From contig NZ_FNRO01000018.1 of assembly GCF_900107745.1 (NCBI RefSeq), forward strand, positions 62,001 through 126,000: a stretch of DNA of 64,000 nucleotides, in the 5' to 3' direction. The notes below the pieces were generated by a model. It was not told where the DNA came from, did not search any database, and was given only the letters and a program-made list of their open reading frames with translations. Position 1 is the first letter of the stretch. Every line of letters starts with the position of its first letter. A program made the translations under genes and the position numbers. Of the stretch, positions 53,416 through 61,764 are shown in pieces. The stretch comes from Variovorax sp. YR216 (GTDB lineage Bacteria > Pseudomonadota > Gammaproteobacteria > Burkholderiales > Burkholderiaceae_C).

Positions 53416-54540
53416 TCACTGCGAGGCGCGTTTCAGGTGGTCGATCAGGCGCTTGCCGGCGGCCTGCAGCGAGTCGTAGGAGCGGATCACGATCGCGTGC
53501 CGCCGGTGAGCCCACGGCTCGTCGAGCTCGACCACCTTGATGTTCATCGCCCGCGCGTAGAGCTGTGCCATCTTGAGCGGAAGCATGCCGATCCCGAGGC
53601 CCGCCTGGACCATGGCCGCGAGGGCGTCGTAGGTATGGACCTGCATGCGGCAGTGCCAGGCCTTGTCGATCTCTGCGGCCGCGCGCTGGATCTGCAGGTT
53701 GATCTGGCTGCCGGTGTGCAGGCCGACGTAGTCGTAGTCCAGGGTGTCCGCGAACTTCGTCGAAGCCTTGCCAGCGAGCGGATGGCCCTCGGGCACCGTC
53801 AGGACCAGGCGGTCGTCACGGTACGGAATCACCTCCAGCCCGCTGACCTTCGGGCCTTCGACGATCAGGCCGATGTCGCAGGCGTTCTCCTGCACGGCAG
53901 TCAGCACTGCGGTACTCACCTTCTCTTCGAGGTGGACATCGATGAGCGGGTGCTTTTTGAGGAAGGATTCGAGGTCGGCCGGCAGGAACTGCGTCAGCGT
54001 CGAGAGGTTGGATGCGATGCGCACATGCCCGGTGAGGGACTGCGTCGCACCGAGCTTGCCGTCCGCGAAGATCAGCGGCCGAATGCCTTCCTCCACGCGC
54101 ACGGCGCTCACGCGGCCGATGACGACCGAGTGGGTCCCGAAGGGCACCACGCTGTCGATGTCGCAGAACAGGTTGCACTGCGCGCCTTCGAGATAGGGCA
54201 TGCCACTGTCCTCGTTGTGCCACTCGCCGACTTCGAAGCGTGCATCGCCCTTGAGCCGGCCGCTGAATGCGGACACGAGGTCCTCGTGCTCCGTGGTCAG
54301 CACGTTCACGCAGAAGCGGCCCCTGCCGATCAGCGCTGGATGGATGCTCGCGCTGTGGTTGACGCAGATGAGCAGCGACGGGGGATCCATCGTCAGCGAG
54401 TTCACGGCGGTGGCCGTCATGCCATAGCGGTTGCCGTTGACATCGGCGGTGCTGATGATCGTCACCGTGGACGCAAGCCGGCGCATGGCACGCTTGAACT
54501 CGGAGGTCACCTGGGCGCTGTCGGGGAGATTGGTTGTCAT
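53416..54540 (-). CDS. Fusion: flavin reductase domain + LysR-type effector-binding domain (no HTH)
   Basis: A single 374-residue ORF joins two domains not normally found together. Residues 10-165 are a flavin reductase-like split barrel of the HpaC/RutF kind (FKRAMRRLASTVTIIST, YGMTATAVNSLTMDPPSLLICVN, RFCVNVLTTEHEDL). From residue 171 (GHVRIASNLSTLTQFLP) to the end it is a LysR effector-binding domain, with CDIGLIVEGPKVSGLEVIPYRDDRLVL and MVQAGLGIGMLP. It is homologous to that of the LysR gene at 57323, but the DNA-binding HTH and linker helix are absent. The join falls exactly at the domain borders. It may be a deletion-made chimera or an effector-sensing reductase serving the RutA-like monooxygenase at 55201. 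Confidence 0.85.
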   Translation of the reverse strand: MTTNLPDSAQVTSEFKRAMRRLASTVTIISTADVNGNRYGMTATAVNSLTMDPPSLLICVNHSASIHPALIGRGRFCVNVLTTEHEDLVSAFSGRLKGDARFEVGEWHNEDSGMPYLEGAQCNLFCDIDSVVPFGTHSVVIGRVSAVRVEEGIRPLIFADGKLGATQSLTGHVRIASNLSTLTQFLPADLESFLKKHPLIDVHLEEKVSTAVLTAVQENACDIGLIVEGPKVSGLEVIPYRDDRLVLTVPEGHPLAGKASTKFADTLDYDYVGLHTGSQINLQIQRAAAEIDKAWHCRMQVHTYDALAAMVQAGLGIGMLPLKMAQLYARAMNIKVVELDEPWAHRRHAIVIRSYDSLQAAGKRLIDHLKRASQ

Positions 54541-54568
54541 GGTGAATACCCGCAAGATGGTGCGCGGA

Positions 54569-55165
54569 TCAGGCGCGCGGAAAGCTGGTCTCGAAGGAAG
54601 CGTGCGAGCCCATGCGAGCGGCAAGGCTGCTGAGCTTGGGGAGCTCGGGCATCCACGCCGCGTTGGGGAAGCGGAAGCGCACGTAGTCGAGCGCCACGAC
54701 GCTGGCAATGACCGACAGGTCGGGCGTGCCGGCGTCATAGCTGGGCGGATCGGCTTCCAGCCGCAGCAGGCCCTGGACCATCGTGCGCCGGCGGCGCAGC
54801 CCGACGGGCGATTCGTCGAAGGCCGGGTCGGTGACCTTGCGGCCGATCAGCGTGTGGACTGCCGCGTCGATCACGCCCATGGCGATGCCCGCCCTGGAGA
54901 TCGTGCCCGTCGGGTCGTTGCCCAGCAGGGAGGGCTGCGGCTTCCTGTTCTCGAGCCAGAGCACGATGAGCAGCGACTCCGTGAGCGGCCGCCCTTCGTC
55001 GGTCAAGAGCGCCGGCACGCGCGCGGCCGCATTGGCCTCGAGCAGCGGCGGCGCATCCGCCCACGGGTCGACGACGGTCGTCCCGATGTTCGCGTGCCCT
55101 TTCTCGGCCAGTGCGATGCGCGCAATGCGTGCGTAGGGCGAGGTGGTGTTGAGCAAGAGTTGCAT
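54569..55165 (-). CDS. Glutathione S-transferase family protein (paralogue B)
   Basis: A 198-residue GST-like protein. It shows LLLNTTSPYARIARIALAEKG, VVDPWADAPPLLEANAAARVPALLTDEG, LTESLLIVLWLE, GVIDAAVHTLIGRKVTDP and VGLRRRRTMVQGLLRLE. Nearly every conserved block is also present in the GST at 50583-51194, so the two arose by duplication. It lies 28 bp upstream of the fusion gene and 35 bp downstream of the monooxygenase gene. Confidence 0.9.
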   Translation of the reverse strand: MQLLLNTTSPYARIARIALAEKGHANIGTTVVDPWADAPPLLEANAAARVPALLTDEGRPLTESLLIVLWLENRKPQPSLLGNDPTGTISRAGIAMGVIDAAVHTLIGRKVTDPAFDESPVGLRRRRTMVQGLLRLEADPPSYDAGTPDLSVIASVVALDYVRFRFPNAAWMPELPKLSSLAARMGSHASFETSFPRA

Positions 55166-55200
55166 GTACTGCTCCTGGCCTGGGCAATGCGGAACGGTCC

Positions 55201-56382
55201 TCAGGCGAGCGCCGGCTCGCGAGCGGCCTTTGCACTCGCGGGCGCCGCAGCGACCGGCTTGCGCAGGCCGGCCTGCACGAGCAGCGGCATGACCTTCTCG
55301 TTCCAGTAGGGCAGTTCCTGGTTGTAGTCGACCATGGTGATCAGCGAGCCATCGACGCCGGTCTTCGAGAGTTCGAGCATCCGGTCGACGATCTGCTCCG
55401 GCGTGCCCACGAGCGGGTAGCCGCCCCAGCCGGCGATGAAGTTGCGGCGGAACTTGTCCATGTAGTCGGGCGAGTACGAACCGCTCTCGACGCCGAACAC
55501 CTTGCAGATGTTGTCTGCCGCTTCCCAGTCGCCCTTCTGGTTGACGTAGTAGTCGTAGTACTCCTTGGCCTCCTTCTCCGTATCGCGCGCGACGGCGTAG
55601 CTGTACGTGAAGGTGCCGATCTCGCGCTGGTACTGCTCCCAGGCCAGCTTCTTCATCTCCTTGACCCAGGCGCTCGCCTTGTCGAGACCTTCTTCCTCGA
55701 TCACCGAGAAATTGATGTCGCAATACTTGGCTGCGAACTCACGCCCCTTGCCCGACGAGCCTGCGCTGATCAACACGGGGCGGGGCGACTGGTAGGGCTT
55801 CGGGTCCGCAAAGCCCTGCTTCACCGACAGGAACTGGCCGTCGTAGTCGAACCACTGTTCGGTCCACAGCTTCTCGACGATCTCCACCCACTCGGTCGCG
55901 TATTCGTAGCGGGTGTCGTGCTCCATCATCTTGCGGCCGAACATTTCCATCTCGGGCGTGAACCAGCCGCACACCATGTTGATGCCGAAGCGGCCCTTGG
56001 AGATGCGATCGATCGTGGTGCCCATCTTCGCGGCGACGATGGGGTGGATGGTCGGCACATGCGAGGTGGCGAACAGGAAGATCTTCTTCGTGACGGCCGC
56101 CAGCGACGCTGCCCAGGTGTAGGTCTCCATGCAATTGCCGTTGAAGTTGCTCGGGCCGCCGAAGCCGCGCCAGCGCGCGATCGGCACCATGCATTCCCAT
56201 CCGGCGGATTCGAGGATTTCGGCAATCTCCTTGCTCTTCTCGAAGGTCGGCTCGAAGGTGGTCTCGGCCAGCGTCATCGCGCAGGCGTTGGAGCAGTTCG
56301 AGCCGAAGATGCCCAGCTTGAACTTGTTGTCGTTGAACATCGGGTTGCCGGCTTCGCGGAAGGCGTCGAGGTTGGTGGTCAT
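55201..56382 (-). CDS. LLM-class FMNH2-dependent monooxygenase, RutA-like
   Basis: A 393-residue luciferase-like monooxygenase. The pattern IARWRGFGGPSNFNGNCMETYTWAASLAAVTKKI matches the RutA segment around LRGFGG; MGTTIDRISKGRFGINMVCGWFTPEMEMFG and EHDTRYEYATEWVEIVEKLW are also RutA/SfnG-like. RutA cleaves the uracil ring with FMNH2. FMNH2 could come from the flavin reductase fusion or the MsuE-like reductase, both in the same gene cluster. A C-terminal Ala-rich tail of about 20 residues is extra. The substrate (heterocycle, amide or sulfone) is inferred only. Confidence 0.9.
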   Translation of the reverse strand: MTTNLDAFREAGNPMFNDNKFKLGIFGSNCSNACAMTLAETTFEPTFEKSKEIAEILESAGWECMVPIARWRGFGGPSNFNGNCMETYTWAASLAAVTKKIFLFATSHVPTIHPIVAAKMGTTIDRISKGRFGINMVCGWFTPEMEMFGRKMMEHDTRYEYATEWVEIVEKLWTEQWFDYDGQFLSVKQGFADPKPYQSPRPVLISAGSSGKGREFAAKYCDINFSVIEEEGLDKASAWVKEMKKLAWEQYQREIGTFTYSYAVARDTEKEAKEYYDYYVNQKGDWEAADNICKVFGVESGSYSPDYMDKFRRNFIAGWGGYPLVGTPEQIVDRMLELSKTGVDGSLITMVDYNQELPYWNEKVMPLLVQAGLRKPVAAAPASAKAAREPALA

Positions 56383-56448
56383 GGTGGGTCTCCTTGGATG
56401 AACGGGGATGGACAGGCGAAAGGCGAAAGGGCGAAGAGGGAGGCGGAT

Positions 56449-56994
56449 TCAGGAAGAGGTCTTGCCGCTGCGGACCTGCAGCAGCTGCGCGAGCTCGTCG
56501 ACCGTGCGTTCGACGCGGGCATGGAATGACTCGACGAGCCGGTCGGGCGTCTCGAAATCCGGTTGCAGCGCATAGAGGCCGCGCGTCGCGACGAGGGTGT
56601 CGAAGAACAGGAAGAGGGGCCGCAGGTGGTAGTCGATCACCGAGGCGTGCGCCGGTGCTGCGCCGGTCGCGGTCAGCACGACCGGCTTGCGTGCCAGTGC
56701 CGTCATGTCGAACTGGTCGAACATGTGCTTGAAGAGGCCGGTGTAGGCGCCCTTGTAGACGGCCGTGCCGACCACGAGCGCATCCGACTTTTCGATTGCG
56801 CTCAGGACGGCCTCGACCTCGGGCTGAACCTTCGAACGCTCGGTCGTCTGTCCGAAGCCGGGGCCGGCGTCGATCAGGTCGTACAGGGCGGTGGTGCCGA
56901 GGCCGCGGGCACTCGCCTCGTCCAGCACGGCCTGCACCAGCGTGCGGGTCCGCGAGGGGCGGGAGAGATTGCCGCTGAAACCGACGATGTGCAT
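56449..56994 (-). CDS. NADPH-dependent FMN reductase, MsuE type (second copy)
   Basis: A 181-residue flavodoxin-fold FMN reductase: VGFSGNLSRPSRTRTLVQAVLDEA, GTAVYKGAYTGLFKHMFDQFDM, VIDYHLRPLFLFFDTLVATRG. It is clearly related to the reductase at 15801-16394. AGGAGACGCG precedes the ATG at 56994. It is the first gene of the minus-strand cluster and the most likely FMNH2 supplier for the RutA-like monooxygenase 66 bp downstream. Confidence 0.9.
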   Translation of the reverse strand: MHIVGFSGNLSRPSRTRTLVQAVLDEASARGLGTTALYDLIDAGPGFGQTTERSKVQPEVEAVLSAIEKSDALVVGTAVYKGAYTGLFKHMFDQFDMTALARKPVVLTATGAAPAHASVIDYHLRPLFLFFDTLVATRGLYALQPDFETPDRLVESFHARVERTVDELAQLLQVRSGKTSS

Positions 56995-57322
56995 TCGCGT
57001 CTCCTGGGGTGTGCGCCGCACGGAACGGCTCCGGATGCGGCATGGGGACGAATGCTATGGACGAGGCCGGAAAGCCTGTAGCTGATTCTGGGCAACCGGG
57101 CTTGCAAAGAATTCAAACTCGATAGAAACCCTAAGCCCGCTCTTTCGAGCAACTCGAAGGGACTTCCCAGAGGCGCAACGGTTCATCAAGGCACGCTGGA
57201 ATGCCCTGCGCGGTAACGATCTGTATTCGCCTCATGCGTCAAGGCAACCCGGTCTTGACGAAATTCATAAGCGGCCGCAGGGTTGCGGAGCGCGACCCTT
57301 CGCGTCGACGGAGACCGGCGAC
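56995..57322. other. Divergent intergenic region, no gene seen
   Basis: These 328 bp separate the MsuE-like gene (minus) and the LysR gene (plus). No credible ORF or RNA gene is visible. The AT-richer middle (around 57100-57140) is the likely site of the divergent promoters and LysR operator, but no perfect palindrome was found by eye. Confidence 0.5.
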
Positions 57323-58225
57323 ATGCTCCCTGACATCGATTCACTCGCGCTGTTCGTTCGCGCAGCCGAGTTGCACAGCCTCAGCAAGGCCGCTGAAGCG
57401 TCCCACATCGGCGTGGCCGCCGCGAGCCGCCGCATCGCGTTGCTCGAGCACCGCTTCAAGACGACCCTGCTGGAGCGATCGCCGCGCGGCGTCGAACTCA
57501 CCGCGGCCGGCGTTTCGCTTCTGGGCCACGCCAAGACGCTGCTCGTGCACCTCAACCACATGAACGCGGACATGAGCGACCACGCCGCCGGTCGCAAGGG
57601 CGTGCTGCGCGTCATCGCCAACACGTCCGCCATGACCGAATACCTTCCGGACGACCTCGCGACATTCGCGAAGGACAACCCGGACGTGCGCCTGGTAGTC
57701 GAAGAGCGCTGGAGCACCGAGGCCGTGAACCTGCTGCTCGCGGGCGAGGCCGACGTCGGCATCGTCGTGGAGGGCACCCGCACCGAAGGGCTGGAAACTT
57801 TCGCCTACCGCTCGGACCGCCTGGCCGTCATCGCGCCGCGTTCGCATGCGCTTGCGCAACTGGAAGCCATGCGCTTCGAGGACGTCCTGGACCACGACCT
57901 CATCGCGCTGGAAAGCGGCTCCTCGATGATGCGGCTTCTCGCCGAACAGGCCGTAGTGCTCGAGAAGTCGCTGAGCCTGCGCGTGCAGGTCCGCAGCTTC
58001 GAAGTGGTGTGCCGCATGGTCCAGGCGGGCCTCGGGATCGGCCTGTTGCCCTTCCAGGCCGCCAAGACCCTCGGCGAGAGCATGGGCCTGGTCGTGCGTT
58101 CGCTCGCCGAGCCATGGGCCGAGCGGCATATGCTGCTGTGCGTCAAGAAGGACCGGCCGCCCAGTCTCCCGCTGACTCAGTTGCTCGACCATCTCCGGGC
58201 CGGGGCGCCGCCGGCGGCCCAGTAG
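57323..58225 (+). CDS. LysR-family transcriptional regulator
   Basis: A 300-residue LysR regulator. The HTH (HSLSKAAEASHIGVAAASRRIALLEHR) spans about residues 18-44. The effector domain has GVLRVIANTSAMTEYLPDDLATF, ADVGIVVEGTRTEGLETFAYRSDRLAV and MVQAGLGIGLLPFQAA. This domain closely parallels the C-terminal half of the flavin reductase fusion at 53416, which lacks the HTH. It is divergent from the RutA-like monooxygenase cluster and upstream of the aldehyde dehydrogenase, and may regulate both. Confidence 0.9.
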   Translation: MLPDIDSLALFVRAAELHSLSKAAEASHIGVAAASRRIALLEHRFKTTLLERSPRGVELTAAGVSLLGHAKTLLVHLNHMNADMSDHAAGRKGVLRVIANTSAMTEYLPDDLATFAKDNPDVRLVVEERWSTEAVNLLLAGEADVGIVVEGTRTEGLETFAYRSDRLAVIAPRSHALAQLEAMRFEDVLDHDLIALESGSSMMRLLAEQAVVLEKSLSLRVQVRSFEVVCRMVQAGLGIGLLPFQAAKTLGESMGLVVRSLAEPWAERHMLLCVKKDRPPSLPLTQLLDHLRAGAPPAAQ

Positions 58226-58376
58226 ATCGCTCAGCTCCAGGCGCTCGAATTTCGACAAGACCGCCTTGCCGAACTTCCGATGGACGCGTTTGCGGCGTGA
58301 TCCAAGAATCTGGCCGTCGCGATTCGCGTCGTGTGGCGCGATCGGCTACCCCCACTCATTGCCTGGAGACTCACAC

Positions 58377-59864
58377 ATGCTTTCCTCGGAGCGCGCTCTC
58401 TTTCCCGCTGCCATCTCGCAAGCGGAGTCCATGCCGGTGTATGGTCACCTGATCGGCAATCGCTGGGTCGCGAGCGAGCCCTCGCCCCTTCCCGTGGTCG
58501 CGCCGGCCACCGGAGAGCGGTTCGCGTGGCTTGCGCGCGGCGGCGCGAAGGAGATCGATGCGGCCGTCGACGCCGCACGTGCCGCGCTGGACGGCGAATG
58601 GGGCCGCATGACGGCAGCCGATCGTGGCCGGCTCATGCTTCGCTTTGCCCAGAAGGTGCTGGACAACGTCGAACGCCTGGCCTGGATCGAGGCCCACGAC
58701 ACCGGCAAGCCGATCTCGCAGGCGCGCGCGGACATGCGTGCAGTCGCACGCTACTTCGAGTTCTATGGCGGCGCCGCAGACAAGGTTCACGGCGAAGTCA
58801 TTCCCTACATGAACGGCTACAACGTCACGGTGGTGCGCGAGCCGCTCGGCGTCACCGCGCACGTCACGCCGTGGAACTACCCGGCGCAGATGTTCGGCCG
58901 CACCATTGCGCCCGCCATCGCAATGGGCAATGGCACCGTGCTCAAGCCTGCGGAGGAAGCCTGCCTGGTGTGCCTCGAACTCGGGCAGCTCGCGGTGGAA
59001 GCGGGCTTTCCGCCTGGCGCGCTGAACATCGTGACGGGACTCGGCGAGGAAGCCGGTGCGCCGCTGTCGAAGCATCCCGGCATCAACTTCCTGTCGTTCA
59101 CGGGGTCGCCGGAAGTCGGCCGGCTGATCCAGGAGGCCGCGGCCATCCATCATGTGCCGGTGGTGCTCGAACTCGGCGGCAAGTCACCCCAGGTGGTCTT
59201 CGCCGACGCCGATCTCGAAGTCGCGGCTGCAGCGGTCAGCAAGGCCATCACGCAGAACACCGGCCAGACCTGCTCGGCCGGCAGCCGGGTGCTGGTGGAG
59301 CGGCCGATCTTCGACAAATTCATGGGCATGGTCGCCGCCAACTTCGAGAAGCTGCGCATCGGTCGCCCCGAGGACGACACCGACCTTGGCCCGGTCGTCA
59401 ACCAGACGCAGCAAAAGCGCGTGCTCGAGTTCATCGAAGGTGCGCGCAAAGAAGGCGTCCCGGTGATCGCCGAGAAGCGCCCAGACGCATCGCTGGCAGG
59501 CGGCTACTTCGTGCCGCCCACGGTCTTCGGGCCGGTGGCAGCCGACAACAAGATCGTCTGCCAGGAGATTTTCGGCCCCGTGCTTGCGGCGCAGGTGTTC
59601 GATTCGGAAGACGAGGCGGTCGCGCTCGCCAACGGCACGGAGTTCGGCCTGGTGGCCGGCGTCTGGACGCGAGACGGCGCACGCCAGCAGCGACTGGCGA
59701 AGCGCATCGTCTCGGGCCAGGTCTTCGTCAACTGCTATGGCGCGGGCGGCGGCGTCGAGCTTCCGTTCGGAGGCACCAAGCGCAGCGGCCATGGGCGCGA
59801 GAAGGGCTTCATGGCGCTCGAGGAAGTGAGCACCACGAAGACGGTCGTGAACTTCTACGGCTGA
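58377..59864 (+). CDS. NAD(P)-dependent aldehyde dehydrogenase
   Basis: A 495-residue aldehyde dehydrogenase oxidising an aldehyde to the acid. Catalytic residues are visible: Asn167 in TPWNYPA, Glu265 in VLELGGKSP and Cys299 in NTGQTCSAG, with the cofactor loop FTGSPEVGRLI. Its pattern is that of betaine-aldehyde/aromatic-aldehyde dehydrogenases. TGGAGA precedes the ATG at 58377. It lies 151 bp after the LysR gene and 40 bp before the CoA-transferase, forming a short catabolic operon. Confidence 0.93.
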   Translation: MLSSERALFPAAISQAESMPVYGHLIGNRWVASEPSPLPVVAPATGERFAWLARGGAKEIDAAVDAARAALDGEWGRMTAADRGRLMLRFAQKVLDNVERLAWIEAHDTGKPISQARADMRAVARYFEFYGGAADKVHGEVIPYMNGYNVTVVREPLGVTAHVTPWNYPAQMFGRTIAPAIAMGNGTVLKPAEEACLVCLELGQLAVEAGFPPGALNIVTGLGEEAGAPLSKHPGINFLSFTGSPEVGRLIQEAAAIHHVPVVLELGGKSPQVVFADADLEVAAAAVSKAITQNTGQTCSAGSRVLVERPIFDKFMGMVAANFEKLRIGRPEDDTDLGPVVNQTQQKRVLEFIEGARKEGVPVIAEKRPDASLAGGYFVPPTVFGPVAADNKIVCQEIFGPVLAAQVFDSEDEAVALANGTEFGLVAGVWTRDGARQQRLAKRIVSGQVFVNCYGAGGGVELPFGGTKRSGHGREKGFMALEEVSTTKTVVNFYG

Positions 59865-59904
59865 TCGCGACATCCATCTGACGCCACACGAGGAGGCCTT
59901 CGAC

Positions 59905-61050
59905 ATGGCAAGCAAACCTTTGGAAGGGATCACCGTCGTCGCCCTCGAGCAGGCGGTCGCCGCGCCCTATTGCAGCAGCCGCCTCGCGGACGCAGGCGCA
60001 CGGGTCATCAAGATCGAGCGTGCCGAAGGCGACTTTGCGCGCGGCTACGACAGCGCGGTGCACGGCGAGTCGTCGTATTTCGTGTGGATCAACCGCGGCA
60101 AGGAATCCATCTCGCTGGACCTGCGCAACGAGGACGATCGGGCGCAGTTCACTGCGCTCATCGCCAATGCGGACGTGTTCATCCAGAACCTCGCGCCCGG
60201 CGCCACGGTGCGGCTTGGCTTCGGCTCGGAAAAGCTGCGCGAGACGCACAGGCGATTGATCACCTGCGACATCTCGGGCTATGGCGAGAGCGGGCCGCTG
60301 CACGAGCTCAAGGCCTACGACCTGCTGGTCCAAGCCGAAAGCGGGCTCGTCGCAGTCAGCGGTGCACCCGGACCGTGGGGTCGCATCGGCGTGTCGATCT
60401 GCGACATTACCGCCGGCATGAACGCGCTCATCGGCATCCAGCAGGCGCTGCTGCAGCGCGAGCGCACCGGGCGCGGCAGCGGCATCAAGGTGTCGCTCTT
60501 CGACTCCGCCGCCGAACTGATGACCGTGCCCTACCTTCAGGCGCGCTATGGCGCAGGTGCGCCGGACCGGGTCGGGCTCAAGCATCCGAGCATTGCGCCG
60601 TATGGCGCCTTCACCTGTTCTGACGGGCGCGAGTTCGTGCTGTCGATCCAGAACGAACGCGAGTGGGCCAACTTCTGCGAATGCGTGCTGTTGCGGCCCG
60701 ACATCGCAACCGATTCACGCTTCGTCAGCAACAACGTGCGCACGAGCAACCGATCCGAACTGGAGACGCTGATTCGCGGCGTGTTTGCCGAACTCACCTA
60801 CGCGCAGGCCGTCGACCGGCTCACCGAGGCGCAGACGGCGTATGGCGCAATCAACTCCGTGCACGACCTCATCCAGCATCCGCAATTGCGCACGCGACCC
60901 ATGAGCGTGCGCGGGCTTGTCGCGCAGATTCCGGCCACGCCCTATGCAACAGAGTGGGACGATGACACGTATGCGCAAGCACCCGCCATTGACCAGCACG
61001 GCGACGCCCTTCGCCACGAGTTCGAGGCGATCTCGGGATCGAGCATCTGA
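59905..61050 (+). CDS. Family III CoA-transferase (CaiB/BaiF)
   Basis: A 381-residue CaiB/BaiF family CoA-transferase that would move CoA between carboxylic acids. The catalytic aspartate is Asp139 in LKAYDLLVQAESGL. Other family blocks are VVALEQAVAAPYCSSRLADAGARVIKIE, WINRGKESISLDLRN, VFIQNLAPGA and DITAGMNALIGIQQALLQRERTG. GAGGAGG lies upstream of the ATG. Following an aldehyde dehydrogenase, it probably activates the resulting acid. Confidence 0.92.
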   Translation: MASKPLEGITVVALEQAVAAPYCSSRLADAGARVIKIERAEGDFARGYDSAVHGESSYFVWINRGKESISLDLRNEDDRAQFTALIANADVFIQNLAPGATVRLGFGSEKLRETHRRLITCDISGYGESGPLHELKAYDLLVQAESGLVAVSGAPGPWGRIGVSICDITAGMNALIGIQQALLQRERTGRGSGIKVSLFDSAAELMTVPYLQARYGAGAPDRVGLKHPSIAPYGAFTCSDGREFVLSIQNEREWANFCECVLLRPDIATDSRFVSNNVRTSNRSELETLIRGVFAELTYAQAVDRLTEAQTAYGAINSVHDLIQHPQLRTRPMSVRGLVAQIPATPYATEWDDDTYAQAPAIDQHGDALRHEFEAISGSSI

Positions 61051-61130
61051 GGAGTGGCGGCGTGTCATCCGTCTCATGGACAAGCGTCACACCGTGATGT
61101 CTTCACGCTGGCCGACATGGCGTGCGCGTG

Positions 61131-61610
61131 TCAGCCATTTGGCCTGAGCTGCTTTCGCATGGGCAACGCCTCCATGCCGAAGGCCAGAACCGGAGGCCCT
61201 TCAGCAGTGAATCCGTTGCGAACGTAGAACGCCCGAGCTGTGCGTGTGCTCTCCAAGCGCAATGCCTCGACCCCCGCACGAGCGGCTTGGTCTTCAAGGG
61301 CTGCGAGTAGCGCCTTGCCAACCCCTGTGAAGACCACGGAGGGCGCGACGTAGCAGAGCATCACCTCACCGGTCCTCAAGGCAGACCCGAACCCGACCGT
61401 TTTCCCGTCGGCGCTTGCAACAATTGAGAACGCGTTTGGTGAAGAGATGACCCCGCGCACGAAGTCAGGCGTCTTGTTGCGCAGCCACCCCTGGAGCACC
61501 GTCGCATCGCCGCGGTGGTCGTCGTGACAGCACTCGAGGATGGAGCTCCGAATCACAGCGCAGGCATCGGCTGCGTCATCTTCCGTCGCGGGTCGAACTT
61601 GAATATTCAT
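61131..61610 (-). CDS. GNAT-family N-acetyltransferase
   Basis: A 159-residue GNAT acetyltransferase. It shows VRPATEDDAADACAVIRSSI at the N-terminus, the acetyl-CoA-binding motif region LCYVAPSVVFTGVGKALLAALED, and ALRLESTRTARAFYVRNGFTAEG. It is convergent with the CoA-transferase gene (80-bp gap). The acceptor is unknown. The 154 bp between it and the lipoprotein gene contain no supported gene. Confidence 0.87.
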   Translation of the reverse strand: MNIQVRPATEDDAADACAVIRSSILECCHDDHRGDATVLQGWLRNKTPDFVRGVISSPNAFSIVASADGKTVGFGSALRTGEVMLCYVAPSVVFTGVGKALLAALEDQAARAGVEALRLESTRTARAFYVRNGFTAEGPPVLAFGMEALPMRKQLRPNG

Positions 61611-61764
61611 GGCGCCTCAAGTGTCGGCTCCTGGCCGTGCCGCGACCTATTTCGCGTCGCGACTGCGGTTCAGCGTTCCGAAAACGAAGACAAGCTGCGA
61701 CATCGAGGTTTACCAGGCCTACTACAAGAACGACAACATGCGATTTCGCCACCGGGCGCGTTGC

